Shown in pieces: positions 21,301-29,186 of a DNA stretch of 57,085 nucleotides (within the stretch, counting starts at the first letter, position 1; every line of letters begins with the position of its first letter). The notes beneath the pieces were generated by a model that had not been told where the DNA came from, ran no database searches, and was given only the letters and a program-made list of their open reading frames with translations. Source of the DNA: Herbiconiux sp. (lineage in GTDB: Bacteria > Actinomycetota > Actinomycetes > Actinomycetales > Microbacteriaceae); the NCBI RefSeq assembly GCF_023264855.1, contig NZ_JAHFUW010000025.1:1-57085 (forward strand), given 5' to 3'. The position numbers and the translations under genes are program-made.

Positions 21301-21604
21301 CGCCGACACCGTTCGTCTCGGTGGTGCCGACCGCTACGAGGCGTCGCGGACCATCAACGCGCACTTCGTCACCTCGGCGAAGAACGTGCTGCTGGCGACG
21401 GGTTCGAACTTCCCGGATGCCCTCTCGGGTTCCGCGTTCGGCCCCCGCACCGGCGCCCCGCTCTTCACCGTCCAGGGCACCTGCGTTCCGGCGGAGACCC
21501 TCGAGCAGATCACGGCTCTGGGCGCCGAACAGATCACCCTCCTCGGTGGCGAAGCGACCTTGTCGCCCGCCGTCGAGCAGCTCCAGGCCTGCGCGAGCAG
21601 CTGA
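18344..21604 (+). CDS. Secreted GH43-type glycosidase with Ig-like, LamG and CWB2 domains
   Basis: A 1086-residue exported protein. It has a signal peptide (about 1-31), an Ig-like domain (about 45-130) and a GH43-type five-bladed propeller (140-460). The expected catalytic triad is D191 (RDPMII), D328 (LIDSTVI) and E402 (GEGPTVF). A Big_4-like domain (about 475-560), a LamG domain (570-780) and three CWB2 repeats (792-1086) follow. The propeller is most like the first propeller of the upstream 1648-residue protein, suggesting duplication. It starts 40 bp after that gene, with AGGAAACGA before the ATG, so co-transcription is likely. The substrate is probably a furanosyl polysaccharide such as arabinan or arabinoxylan; the GH43 subfamily cannot be assigned by eye. 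Confidence 0.88.
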   Translation: MKRLLSTRGALVASALAVLLATSAAVPAGAATAGTAGTVAVADGSADLAALVIPSADDVRGNIHLPEAGSVSGSPITWSSSNEAVVSDTVAETAEGSIAPGAVTRGSADVSVQLTATVEGQSKTFELHVRAAAPAVDPAGYLFSYFAGESTDAGEEIYFGTSEGDSPLEWDELNGGQPVLNSEFGEKGLRDPMIIRSPEGDRFYIVATDLKIYPNGDFGRAQRTGSAYLEIWESTDLVTWSDQRHVKVSDEATVGNTWAPEAFYDETIGEYVVYWASNLYDASTPVSARDNFATYNRMMYSTTRDFVTFSKPQIWSDSKRGNGLGLIDSTVIQDGDTYYRFTKDEGTMNVLLQKSDSLRATSGDPMVVTDDPNAWSLVTREIGRNQSYSAIDGSTRTYTGGEGPTVFKDVRDDGTWWLFIDQPGYHGGVGYVAFRSTDKGLTWEAQDSSGLPGVPRHGTVLPISAEEQARLRTAYNTIESVQSTTFAIEAVQRNAPDLPRSVQATYTSGAVGSAPITWDAIDPASYERPGTFSVSGHVDGFATELTATVTVVEAPSLESGLVARYTLDESDGTAVTDSSGNGRDAVVEGTPQWRGAEGFEFTGGSVATGNRIKLPNDLVTGLDDVSVSYDLWVDQGLPQNTMSFVVGNPSTANSGYLFVTARDYNNVFRGAITRTSGSSEQSSAGSALLPQGEWVRVTYTVAGGDSTNPGVAKLYQNDALVATNTGITTTPGALGDGSTTFNYLGRSSWAADPLFDGRMRDFRVYDRALDAASVAILAGDGVEPQPEPEVSRIAGADRFEVSVNTSKAGWSDGSDTVYVASGEVFPDALSAASAATVAGAPILLTTSGSLPASVREEIVRLGATDIVIVGGSNTIGAAVETELKTLGTVTRIGGADRFEASRNIAEHAFPDGAEVAVLATGLNFPDALSAGAAVAGRGPVVLVNGGATGLDAATKSLLTDLGVHEIAVAGGTASVSAGIQTDAAKIADTVRLGGADRYEASRTINAHFVTSAKNVLLATGSNFPDALSGSAFGPRTGAPLFTVQGTCVPAETLEQITALGAEQITLLGGEATLSPAVEQLQACASS
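20717..21604 (+). repeat. CWB2 cassette, copy 2 of 4
   Basis: 888 bp encoding three CWB2 units, one codon longer than the other copies and ending Cys-Ala-Ser-Ser instead of Cys-Ala-Gly. It is slightly more diverged than copies 1, 3 and 4 but shares long identical blocks with them. Confidence 0.88.
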
Positions 21605-21667
21605 CGAGCATCCCGACACCCGACGATCACCCGAGCAACTGACGACGACGACAGGAAGCAGACGACC

Positions 21668-24600
21668 GTGATGCGCGACGTATTCAAGAGGACGGCGGCG
21701 GTGGCGACATCGCTGCTGCTGGTGGGTGGCTTCGGCGCGGTCTCGGCGGGAGCTGCAGCATCCGCTGCCGCCGCCGAGACTGCGGCGCCGAGGGACGGTC
21801 TGATCGGGGAGTACCTGTTCAGCCAGACTTCCGGAACCACGATCGCCAACGCGGCCACCGGAGACGGTGCGCTGGCTGCCGCCACCGTGGTCAACGGCGA
21901 CGACAGCCAGTGGACCGGTGATGCGCTGCAGTTCACCGGCGGGGCGAAGTCGAGCTCCACCGCGAACTGGGTCGAACTGCCCGACGGCATCCTCACCGGT
22001 GCCTCCTCGGCCACCATCACCACCGAGGTGAAGATCGACGTCTCGATGAAGTCGACCTTCAACTTCCTCTGGAACATCGGCAACGACACGACCGCGCAGT
22101 ACTACTTCACCTCGGTGCGCGACACCCCGCGCACGGCCATCACCACGAACGGCGGCGGGGGCGAGATCAACGCCCGGTCGGCGGCCGCCCTCGACGCCGA
22201 CCGGTGGTACAGCCTCACCTCGGTGATCGACGGCACGGCCGGCACCATCGCCTTCTACGTCGACGGCGTGAAGGTGGGCGAGGCGGTGAGCACTCTCACC
22301 CCGGCCTCCATCGCCGACCAGTCGCTGAACGCGATCGGCCGTTCACCTTGGCCCGATCCGTTCTTCAAGGGCGAGGTCTCCTCGTTCCGGGTCTACGACC
22401 GGGCACTCACGGCCAGCGAGATCGGCGCGGTCTCCGACGCGGATGCGACGGCGCACGCCGCCAGCTTCCAGGCGGTGGCGCAGGCCACGGTCGACGCCCT
22501 GTCGCCCGTGACCATCGACGACAGCTCGCTCGTGCTGCCCGACCTCGGCGGCTCGGTGAGCTGGGCATCCGACACCCCGGGCATCGCGATCGGGGCCGAC
22601 GGCGTGACCGCCACGGCGGTGCAGCCCGAGCCCGGCCAGCCGGCGCTGACCGGCACCCTCACCGCCACGGCGACCGTGCGCGGCGTGACCGCTTCGCGGA
22701 GCGTCGAGGTGACGGTGACACCGATGGCCGAAGCCGGTGACGATTACGGCTACCTCATGGTGCACTTCATCGAGGACTCCGCGGGCTACGCCGAGAAGAT
22801 CTACCTCGACGTCTCGCGCGGCGACAACCCCGAGCAGTGGGATCCGCTGAACGGCGGCGTGCCCATCCTGGCCTCCGACCTCGGCACCACCGGCGTTCGC
22901 GACCCGTACCTCACCTACAACCCCGAGACGAAGACCTACTACGTCATCGCCACCGACCTGCGGGTGTTCGGCGGCGACTCGGGCTCCGGAAGCTGCACCA
23001 CCTGGTGCTACTGGACGAAGAACGCCAGTACCAAGCTCAACATCTGGGAGTCGAAAGACCTCGTGACCTGGGGAGACCTGCGGCAGATCGACATGGCCGT
23101 CGACGCGAACGGCGGCACCGTCGCCGAGCTCGGCATGGCCTGGGCTCCCGAGGCCACCTGGGTCGACGACTACTACCCCGACGGGCGCGGCGCCTTCGTC
23201 GTGTACTGGGCCTCGAACGTGTTCCCGGCGAACGACCCGAACCACGACACCGCGAGCTACAACCGCGTGCTGTGGGGCGCCACCAGCGATTTCACGCAGG
23301 GCACCTACGCCTTCGGCGGCGACTTCGTGAACACCGGCGGCAACGCCATCGACACCACGATGATCCAGAACGACGGCACCACCTACCGCATCACCAAGGA
23401 CAACGGATTCGGCGACGGCATCTACATGGAGTCGACGACCGCACCCCGCTGGTGGGAGGCGGGCACGGCCTGGACGCGCATCCAGTCGAAGATCGGCGCG
23501 GTGTGGGCCGGGGGCAACGCGGGCGGAGTCGAAGGACCCGCGGTGTTCAAGAGCCACAGCGAAGACCGCTGGTACCTCTACGTCGACGTGATCCCCAGCA
23601 CCGGGTACCGCCCGATGGAGACCACCGACCTCGATGCCGGCTGGACCCAGCTGACCGACCCCGGCTTCTCGATGGCCCCCAACACGAAGCACGGCGGCAT
23701 CGTCTCGCTCACGAAGGCGCAGTACGACACCGTTCGAGCGGCGGATGCGACATCGGCCGTCACGGCCGACCTCGGCACCACCTCGCTCGGCCAGGGCGGC
23801 ACGGTCGAGGAGCTCGCCGCGGCCCTGCCGGCCACCGCTGCGGTGAACCTTGCCTATGGGCGGGGCACGGCGGACCTTCCGGTGGAGTGGGACACCTCGG
23901 CGGTCGACCTCGCGACGCCCGGCACCTACGCCGTCACCGGCACGGTGCGCTCGCTCGGCGCCAACCTGAACGACTGGGTGGGTGAGGGCGGTTCGACCGC
24001 GTGGAACGCACCCGGCAAGGAACTGTTCAGCTCGAGCGCCATCACCGTCACGGCCGAGGTGGCGGTCACAGCGCCGGTGGCGCCGGAGGTGGATCGCATC
24101 GGGGGTGCGGACCGGTTCGAGGTGTCGGTGAACACCTCGAAGGCCGGCTGGCCCGATGGTTCGTCGACCGTGTATGTGGCGTCGGGCGAGGTGTTCCCGG
24201 ATGCCCTGTCCGCCGCGTCGGCGGCCACGGTCGCGGGGGCACCGATCCTCCTCACCACGAAGGGCTCGCTGCCGGCGTCGGTGACGGCGGAGATCCAGCG
24301 TCTCGGCGCGACGGACATCGTGATCGTGGGCGGGCCGAACACCATCGGTGCCGGTGTCGAGGCTGAGCTGGCGAAGCTCGGCACCGTGACCCGGATCGGG
24401 GGAGCGGATCGGTTCGAGGCGTCGCGGAACATCGCGGAGCACGCCTTCCCGGAGGGTGCGGAGGTCGCGGTTCTCGCGACGGGTCAGACCTTCCCCGACG
24501 CGCTTTCGGCGGGTGCCGCTGTTGCGGGTCGTGGCCCGGTGATCCTGGTGAACGGTGGTGCTGCCGGTCTGGATGCGGCGACCACGACGCTGCTGACCGG

Positions 24601-24979
24601 GCTCGGGGTCGAGGAGATCGCGGTTGCCGGTGGCACCGCATCCGTCTCCGCGAGTATCGAGACGGATGCCGCGGAGATCGCGGACACGGTCCGATTGGGC
24701 GGCGCGGACCGGTTCGAGGCGTCGCGCACGATCAACGCTCACTTCGTCACCTCGGCGGAGAACGTCCTGCTGGCCACGGGGTCGAACTTCCCCGATGCCC
24801 TCTCGGGTTCGGCGTTCGGCCCCCGGATCGGTGCCCCATTGTTCACGGTTCAGGGTTCCTGCATCCCGGCGGAGACGCTGGAGCAGATCCGCAGCCTCGG
24901 AGCATCGCAGGTGACGCTCCTGGGAGGCCCGAACACCCTGAGCCCCGCGGTCGAGCAGCTGCAGACCTGTGCCGGCTAG
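21668..24979 (+). CDS. Secreted LamG-GH43-CWB2 glycosidase
   Basis: A 1103-residue exported protein. Order: signal peptide (about 1-38); LamG domain (42-260); Ig-like domain (about 270-350); GH43-type propeller (355-690) with D412 (VRDPYLT), D562 (AIDTTMI) and E622 (VEGPAVF); a Big_4-like region (about 700-800); three CWB2 repeats (810-1103). The start is the GTG at 21668 or the adjacent ATG at 21671, both behind AGGAAG at 21653-21658. The LamG half is strikingly similar to that of the next gene, whereas the propeller belongs to the group of the two upstream genes, consistent with domain shuffling. Probable alpha-L-arabinofuranosidase or a related GH43 activity at the cell surface. Confidence 0.87.
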   Translation: MMRDVFKRTAAVATSLLLVGGFGAVSAGAAASAAAAETAAPRDGLIGEYLFSQTSGTTIANAATGDGALAAATVVNGDDSQWTGDALQFTGGAKSSSTANWVELPDGILTGASSATITTEVKIDVSMKSTFNFLWNIGNDTTAQYYFTSVRDTPRTAITTNGGGGEINARSAAALDADRWYSLTSVIDGTAGTIAFYVDGVKVGEAVSTLTPASIADQSLNAIGRSPWPDPFFKGEVSSFRVYDRALTASEIGAVSDADATAHAASFQAVAQATVDALSPVTIDDSSLVLPDLGGSVSWASDTPGIAIGADGVTATAVQPEPGQPALTGTLTATATVRGVTASRSVEVTVTPMAEAGDDYGYLMVHFIEDSAGYAEKIYLDVSRGDNPEQWDPLNGGVPILASDLGTTGVRDPYLTYNPETKTYYVIATDLRVFGGDSGSGSCTTWCYWTKNASTKLNIWESKDLVTWGDLRQIDMAVDANGGTVAELGMAWAPEATWVDDYYPDGRGAFVVYWASNVFPANDPNHDTASYNRVLWGATSDFTQGTYAFGGDFVNTGGNAIDTTMIQNDGTTYRITKDNGFGDGIYMESTTAPRWWEAGTAWTRIQSKIGAVWAGGNAGGVEGPAVFKSHSEDRWYLYVDVIPSTGYRPMETTDLDAGWTQLTDPGFSMAPNTKHGGIVSLTKAQYDTVRAADATSAVTADLGTTSLGQGGTVEELAAALPATAAVNLAYGRGTADLPVEWDTSAVDLATPGTYAVTGTVRSLGANLNDWVGEGGSTAWNAPGKELFSSSAITVTAEVAVTAPVAPEVDRIGGADRFEVSVNTSKAGWPDGSSTVYVASGEVFPDALSAASAATVAGAPILLTTKGSLPASVTAEIQRLGATDIVIVGGPNTIGAGVEAELAKLGTVTRIGGADRFEASRNIAEHAFPEGAEVAVLATGQTFPDALSAGAAVAGRGPVILVNGGAAGLDAATTTLLTGLGVEEIAVAGGTASVSASIETDAAEIADTVRLGGADRFEASRTINAHFVTSAENVLLATGSNFPDALSGSAFGPRIGAPLFTVQGSCIPAETLEQIRSLGASQVTLLGGPNTLSPAVEQLQTCAG
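24095..24979 (+). repeat. CWB2 cassette, copy 3 of 4
   Basis: 885 bp encoding three CWB2 units and a Cys-Ala-Gly end, the same length as copies 1 and 4. Long runs are identical to those copies, including the stretch encoding ASGEVFPDALSAASAATVAG. Confidence 0.9.
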
Positions 24980-25016
24980 CGCCGGAACGAACTCGAAGAC
25001 GAGCGAAGGATCGACG

Positions 25017-28000
25017 ATGTTGAAAAGAATCATGACCAGGAGCGCGGCAGCCGTCGCGTCGCTGGCCGTCGTGGCCACGAGTCTCGTGAATGCCGGAGCG
25101 GCCACGGCCGCCGAGCGACCGGCCGACGGGCTGATCGGGGAGTACGTGTTCTCCCAGACCGCCGGCGACTCGGTGGCGAACGCCGCCGCCGGTGCCGGCG
25201 CGCTCGGCGCCGCCTCGGTGGTCAACGGCACCGACGCCGCCTGGACGGGCGACTCACTCGTCTTCTCCGGCGGAGCCAAGTCGAGCGGCGCCACCTGGGT
25301 GCGCCTGCCGAACGACATCCTCGCCGGAAAGACCTCCGCCTCGGTCACCACCGAGGTGAAGATCGACGCCTCGATGAAGTCGACCTTCAACTTCCTCTGG
25401 AACGTGGGCAACGACTCGCCCACCTCCTACTTCTTCGCCTCGGTGCGGGACACGCCCCGCACGGCCATCACGACCGGGTCCAACGCCGGAGAGGTGAACG
25501 CCCGCTCCGGAACCGCACTCGAGCCCGACCGCTGGTACAGCCTCACCTCGGTGATCGACGGCGCGGCCGGCAGCATCGCCTTCTACGTCGACGGCGTGAA
25601 GGTGGGGCAGGCCGAGACCGCTCTGACACCGGCCTCCATCACCGACCAGTCGCTCAACGCCATCGGCCGCTCACCGTGGCCCGATCCGTTCTTCCAGGGC
25701 GAGGTCTCCACTTTCCGGGTGTACGACCGCGCGCTGTCCGACGCGGAGGTGGCCGCCGTCTCCGACACGGATGCCGCGATCCACGCCGAGCAGATGGCCG
25801 CGGCCGCCCAGGGCATCCTCGACGGTCTCGATCTCGCCGACCAGACGGTCGACAGCAGCTACGTCGGTCTGCCCACGGCCGGTGGTGCCGTGACCTGGGC
25901 CACGTCCGATCCGGCGATCGTCGCCGCCGACGGCACCGTGAACCAGCCCGGTGAGGCCGAGGGCCCCGCGACCGTCACGGCCACCGCCACGAGCACCGTG
26001 CGCGGCGTCACCGCGACCACGAGCATCACCCTCACCGTGCTGCCCACCAGTGACGACGAGCGGGTCGCGGCGGCGGCCGCCGGCTACGTGCTTCCTCCCG
26101 TGGTGGTGTCGGGCAGCATCCTGCCCCCGGCCGTCGACGGCACGTCGGTGACGCTGCAGAACGCCCAGGGCATCGCGATCGCGGCCGACGGCACGGTCAC
26201 GGCCGCCGAGGGAGCCGCGGTCGACGCCGACGGATCCGTCACCGGCACGGTCGACGCCATCGTGTCGAAGACCGGCACGCCCGACGTGACGGTGCAGAAG
26301 CGCTTCACCGTGACGGTGCTCCCGGTCGAGGGCACCGAACAGCTGCTCGGCTATCACCGCACGCCCACCAGCGCGAACGAGGCCAACAACGCCGACGTGG
26401 CGCTGAGCCTGCACCTCGCTCTGAAGACTCCGGATGCCGCCGACTGGACGCCCCTGAACGAGAACTACGGCATCTTCTTCCCGAAGACCTCGGTGACGCC
26501 CCCGGCCGAGGGAACCTCGGACGCCATCATCCGGAGCCTGGTGAACCCGTCGGTGTTCACCCTCGAAGACGGCTCCTACGGCGTCATCGCCACCCGCACC
26601 GCCCGAGGCGGCGGGGCCGATGGCACGGCCACCTCGAGCGTGCTCATCGCGACCTCGGCCGATCTGCTCTCGTTCGACGAGGTGGGTCTGCTCGACCTCG
26701 GCGAGACCAACGGCGTCAACGCGCCCCACGCGGTCTACGACTCGGCGGCCGACACCTACCTCGTGGCCTGGACCGACGACTCCGGCACCGCGAAGCACAC
26801 CACGGTCGGCGACCTCGCCGATGCCGGCACACGCGGCGCCGTGGTGGCCGGTGCAGTGACCTCGCAGGGCGCGGTCGACGCCGCATCCGGAATCGACGAC
26901 TTCGTGGCCGGTCGCGCCATACCCGTGCCGGCGGCGACGGTCACGGCGCTCCAGGAGCGCTTCGGCCGCATCGCGAACACGGGATACACGCCGTTCGGCG
27001 ACGTCACCACCGCGGTGGGAACGGATGCCTCGACGCTGGAGCTGCCCGGAACGGTGGGCCTGGACTACTCCGACGGCTCCACCGGATCGCTGCCCGTGAC
27101 CTGGGACACCAGCACCGTCGACACCTCGACGCCCGGCACCTACCCGGTGACCGGCACGGTGAAGCAGACCCCGTATCCGGTTCCGTTCGCCGACGAGCGC
27201 GCCGACCCCTCGGTGTACAAGTACGACTGGAACGGCACCACGAAGTACCTGATGATCGCCACCAACGACCTCTACGGCTCCAACATCGAGCAGCAGGGCG
27301 CCGCCAAGATGCCGATCCGGGTCGCCGATTCCATCACCGGGCTGTCGGATGCCGCGGGCGCGCCGGAGATCGACCTGCTGAAGCGAGGTGACACGGATGC
27401 GGAGGGCGCCGCGATGACCGGCTGTTTCTGGGCGCCGGAGTACCACGAGATCGACGGGCGCCTGTCGATCCTGTTCATGCCCTGTTACGGCAGCAATCCC
27501 GACATGTGGTCGGGCCGCGCGTCCATCATGCAGCTGAAACAGGATGCGTCCGGTCTCGACCTCGACCCGGCCGTGCCGGCGAACTGGACCAAGCCCGAGA
27601 AGGTGCTGCGCACCGACGGCTCCGACCTCAACCAGGTGGCCGGCATCTCGCTGGACATGACGTTCTTCCAGGACGAGAAGGGCCGGTCGTACTACGCCTG
27701 GCAGCAGCTCGGCGCCATCTTCATCGCGAAGGTCGACCCCGCCGAGCCCACCCGGCTCACCTCGGAGCCCGTGCGCATCCTGGCGCCCGAGTACGCCTGG
27801 GACAACACGATCGCCGAGGGCCCGAACGTGGTGAACCACGACGGCGTGCTGCAGCTGATCTACTCCGGATCGACCGTGGGCGACACGTACACGACGGGCC
27901 TCGCCACGGCGGACGCCTCGGGTGACACCGACCTCACCTCGCCCTCGGCGTGGACGAAGCTGAACTACCCCATCCAGAAGTCGGGCCTCTACGACGGCGC

Positions 28001-29123
28001 CTGGCAGCTCGGCACCGGGCACGGCATGTGGTCGGAAGACGAGGACGGGAACATGATCTACGTCTTCCACGCCCGCACCGATCACAACGACCTGAGCGGG
28101 CGCGACATGTTCGTGCGCCGGGTGCACTGGTCGGCCGAGGGCCTGCCGGTGCTCGACATGGAGTCCGAGGAGGAGCTCGCCACGCCCACCGTCACGCTCG
28201 ACGTGGTGGTGACGGGCGTGCCGGAGCTCGCGGTGGATCGGGTGTCGGGCGCGGATCGGTTCGAGGTGTCGGTGAACACGTCGAAGGCCGGGTGGCCGGA
28301 CGGTTCGTCGACCGTGTATGTGGCGTCGGGCGAGGTGTTCCCGGATGCCCTGTCGGCTGCGTCGGCGGCGACCGTGGCGGGGGCTCCGATCCTGCTGACC
28401 CGGTCTGGTTCGCTGCCGGCGTCGGTGAAGGCGGAGATCAAGCGTCTCGGCGCGACGGACATCGTGATCGTGGGTGGCTCGAACACCATCGGTGCGGGTG
28501 TCGAGGCTGAGCTGGCGAAGCTCGGCACCGTGACCCGGATCGGCGGCGCGGATCGGTTCGAGGCGTCGCGGAACATCGCGGAGCACGCGTTCCCGGAGGG
28601 CGCCGAGGTCGCGGTTCTCGCGACGGGCCTGGCGTTCCCGGATGCGCTCTCGGCGGGTGCTGCCGTGGCCGGTCGTGGCCCGGTCGTGCTGGTGAATGGC
28701 GGGGCCGCGGGTCTTGATGCGGCGACGAAGTCACTGTTGACGGGCCTGGGTGTCGAGGAGATCGCGGTCGCCGGTGGCACGGCCTCGGTTTCCGCGGGCA
28801 TCCAGTCGGATGCCGCGAAGATCGCGGACACCGTGCGCCTCGGCGGCGCAGACCGGTTCGAGGCGTCGCGCACGATCACCGCGCACTTCGTGACGGATGC
28901 CGATCGGGTGCTGCTCGCGACGGGGTCGAACTACCCGGATGCACTTTCCGGCTCGGCGTTCGGCCCGCGGGTCGACGCCCCGCTGTTCACGGTGCAGGGT
29001 TCCTGCGTCCCGGCGGAGACGCTGGAGCAGATCCGCAGTCTCGGGGCATCGCAGATCACTCTCTTAGGAGGCCCGAACACCGTGTCGCCCGCGGTGGAGC
29101 GCCTGGAGACCTGCGCCGGCTGA
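25017..29123 (+). CDS. Secreted protein with one degenerate and one intact GH43-type propeller and CWB2 tail
   Basis: A 1368-residue exported protein. Order: signal peptide (about 1-32); LamG domain (36-250) nearly matching that of the upstream gene; two Ig-like domains (about 270-440); a GH43-like propeller (about 440-650); a Big_4-like domain (about 655-720); a second propeller (725-1045) with D730 (ERADPSV), D880 (SLDMTFF), E934 (AEGPNVV) and a GTGHGMW motif; three CWB2 repeats (1075-1368). The first propeller has Asn where the first catalytic Asp is expected (N510 in VNPSVF) and no clear second Asp, so it is probably a binding or scaffold domain. The ATG at 25017 is chosen because GAAGGA lies six bases upstream; the frame opens earlier inside the previous stop region. 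Confidence 0.86.
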   Translation: MLKRIMTRSAAAVASLAVVATSLVNAGAATAAERPADGLIGEYVFSQTAGDSVANAAAGAGALGAASVVNGTDAAWTGDSLVFSGGAKSSGATWVRLPNDILAGKTSASVTTEVKIDASMKSTFNFLWNVGNDSPTSYFFASVRDTPRTAITTGSNAGEVNARSGTALEPDRWYSLTSVIDGAAGSIAFYVDGVKVGQAETALTPASITDQSLNAIGRSPWPDPFFQGEVSTFRVYDRALSDAEVAAVSDTDAAIHAEQMAAAAQGILDGLDLADQTVDSSYVGLPTAGGAVTWATSDPAIVAADGTVNQPGEAEGPATVTATATSTVRGVTATTSITLTVLPTSDDERVAAAAAGYVLPPVVVSGSILPPAVDGTSVTLQNAQGIAIAADGTVTAAEGAAVDADGSVTGTVDAIVSKTGTPDVTVQKRFTVTVLPVEGTEQLLGYHRTPTSANEANNADVALSLHLALKTPDAADWTPLNENYGIFFPKTSVTPPAEGTSDAIIRSLVNPSVFTLEDGSYGVIATRTARGGGADGTATSSVLIATSADLLSFDEVGLLDLGETNGVNAPHAVYDSAADTYLVAWTDDSGTAKHTTVGDLADAGTRGAVVAGAVTSQGAVDAASGIDDFVAGRAIPVPAATVTALQERFGRIANTGYTPFGDVTTAVGTDASTLELPGTVGLDYSDGSTGSLPVTWDTSTVDTSTPGTYPVTGTVKQTPYPVPFADERADPSVYKYDWNGTTKYLMIATNDLYGSNIEQQGAAKMPIRVADSITGLSDAAGAPEIDLLKRGDTDAEGAAMTGCFWAPEYHEIDGRLSILFMPCYGSNPDMWSGRASIMQLKQDASGLDLDPAVPANWTKPEKVLRTDGSDLNQVAGISLDMTFFQDEKGRSYYAWQQLGAIFIAKVDPAEPTRLTSEPVRILAPEYAWDNTIAEGPNVVNHDGVLQLIYSGSTVGDTYTTGLATADASGDTDLTSPSAWTKLNYPIQKSGLYDGAWQLGTGHGMWSEDEDGNMIYVFHARTDHNDLSGRDMFVRRVHWSAEGLPVLDMESEEELATPTVTLDVVVTGVPELAVDRVSGADRFEVSVNTSKAGWPDGSSTVYVASGEVFPDALSAASAATVAGAPILLTRSGSLPASVKAEIKRLGATDIVIVGGSNTIGAGVEAELAKLGTVTRIGGADRFEASRNIAEHAFPEGAEVAVLATGLAFPDALSAGAAVAGRGPVVLVNGGAAGLDAATKSLLTGLGVEEIAVAGGTASVSAGIQSDAAKIADTVRLGGADRFEASRTITAHFVTDADRVLLATGSNYPDALSGSAFGPRVDAPLFTVQGSCVPAETLEQIRSLGASQITLLGGPNTVSPAVERLETCAG
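28239..29123 (+). repeat. CWB2 cassette, copy 4 of 4
   Basis: 885 bp encoding three CWB2 units and a Cys-Ala-Gly end. The first unit opens RVSGADRFE rather than RIGGADRFE; the rest closely follows copies 1 and 3. Confidence 0.9.
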
Positions 29124-29140
29124 TCTGCCGGCCTGCTCCG

Positions 29141-29178
29141 AGGGCCCGCGCTCGTTCTCCGGAACCGGCGCGGGCCCT
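29141..29178. terminator. Bidirectional terminator between GH43 array and GH8 gene
   Basis: An 11-bp perfect GC-rich inverted repeat (29141-29151 with 29168-29178, AGGGCCCGCGC) with a 16-base loop that can itself pair (GTTC with GAAC). It lies between convergent genes and suits termination from both sides. There is only a short T run. Confidence 0.7.
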
Positions 29179-29186
29179 TCGGCGTG

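Noticed and set aside
21605-21667. Possible separate promoter or terminator between GH43 genes 2 and 3
   Set aside because: The 63-bp gap has no convincing hexamers or stem-loop; only the ribosome binding site of the next gene is clear.
22343-25423. A long minus-strand frame (1026 aa) opposite the LamG-GH43 genes
   Set aside because: It has the composition of a reverse-strand shadow and spans two intact plus-strand genes and their junction.
17419-29123. Repeated blocks that might be transposons or a CRISPR-like array
   Set aside because: The repeats are in-frame CWB2-coding cassettes at gene ends, about 885 bp each, with no transposase, terminal inverted repeats or short regular spacers.
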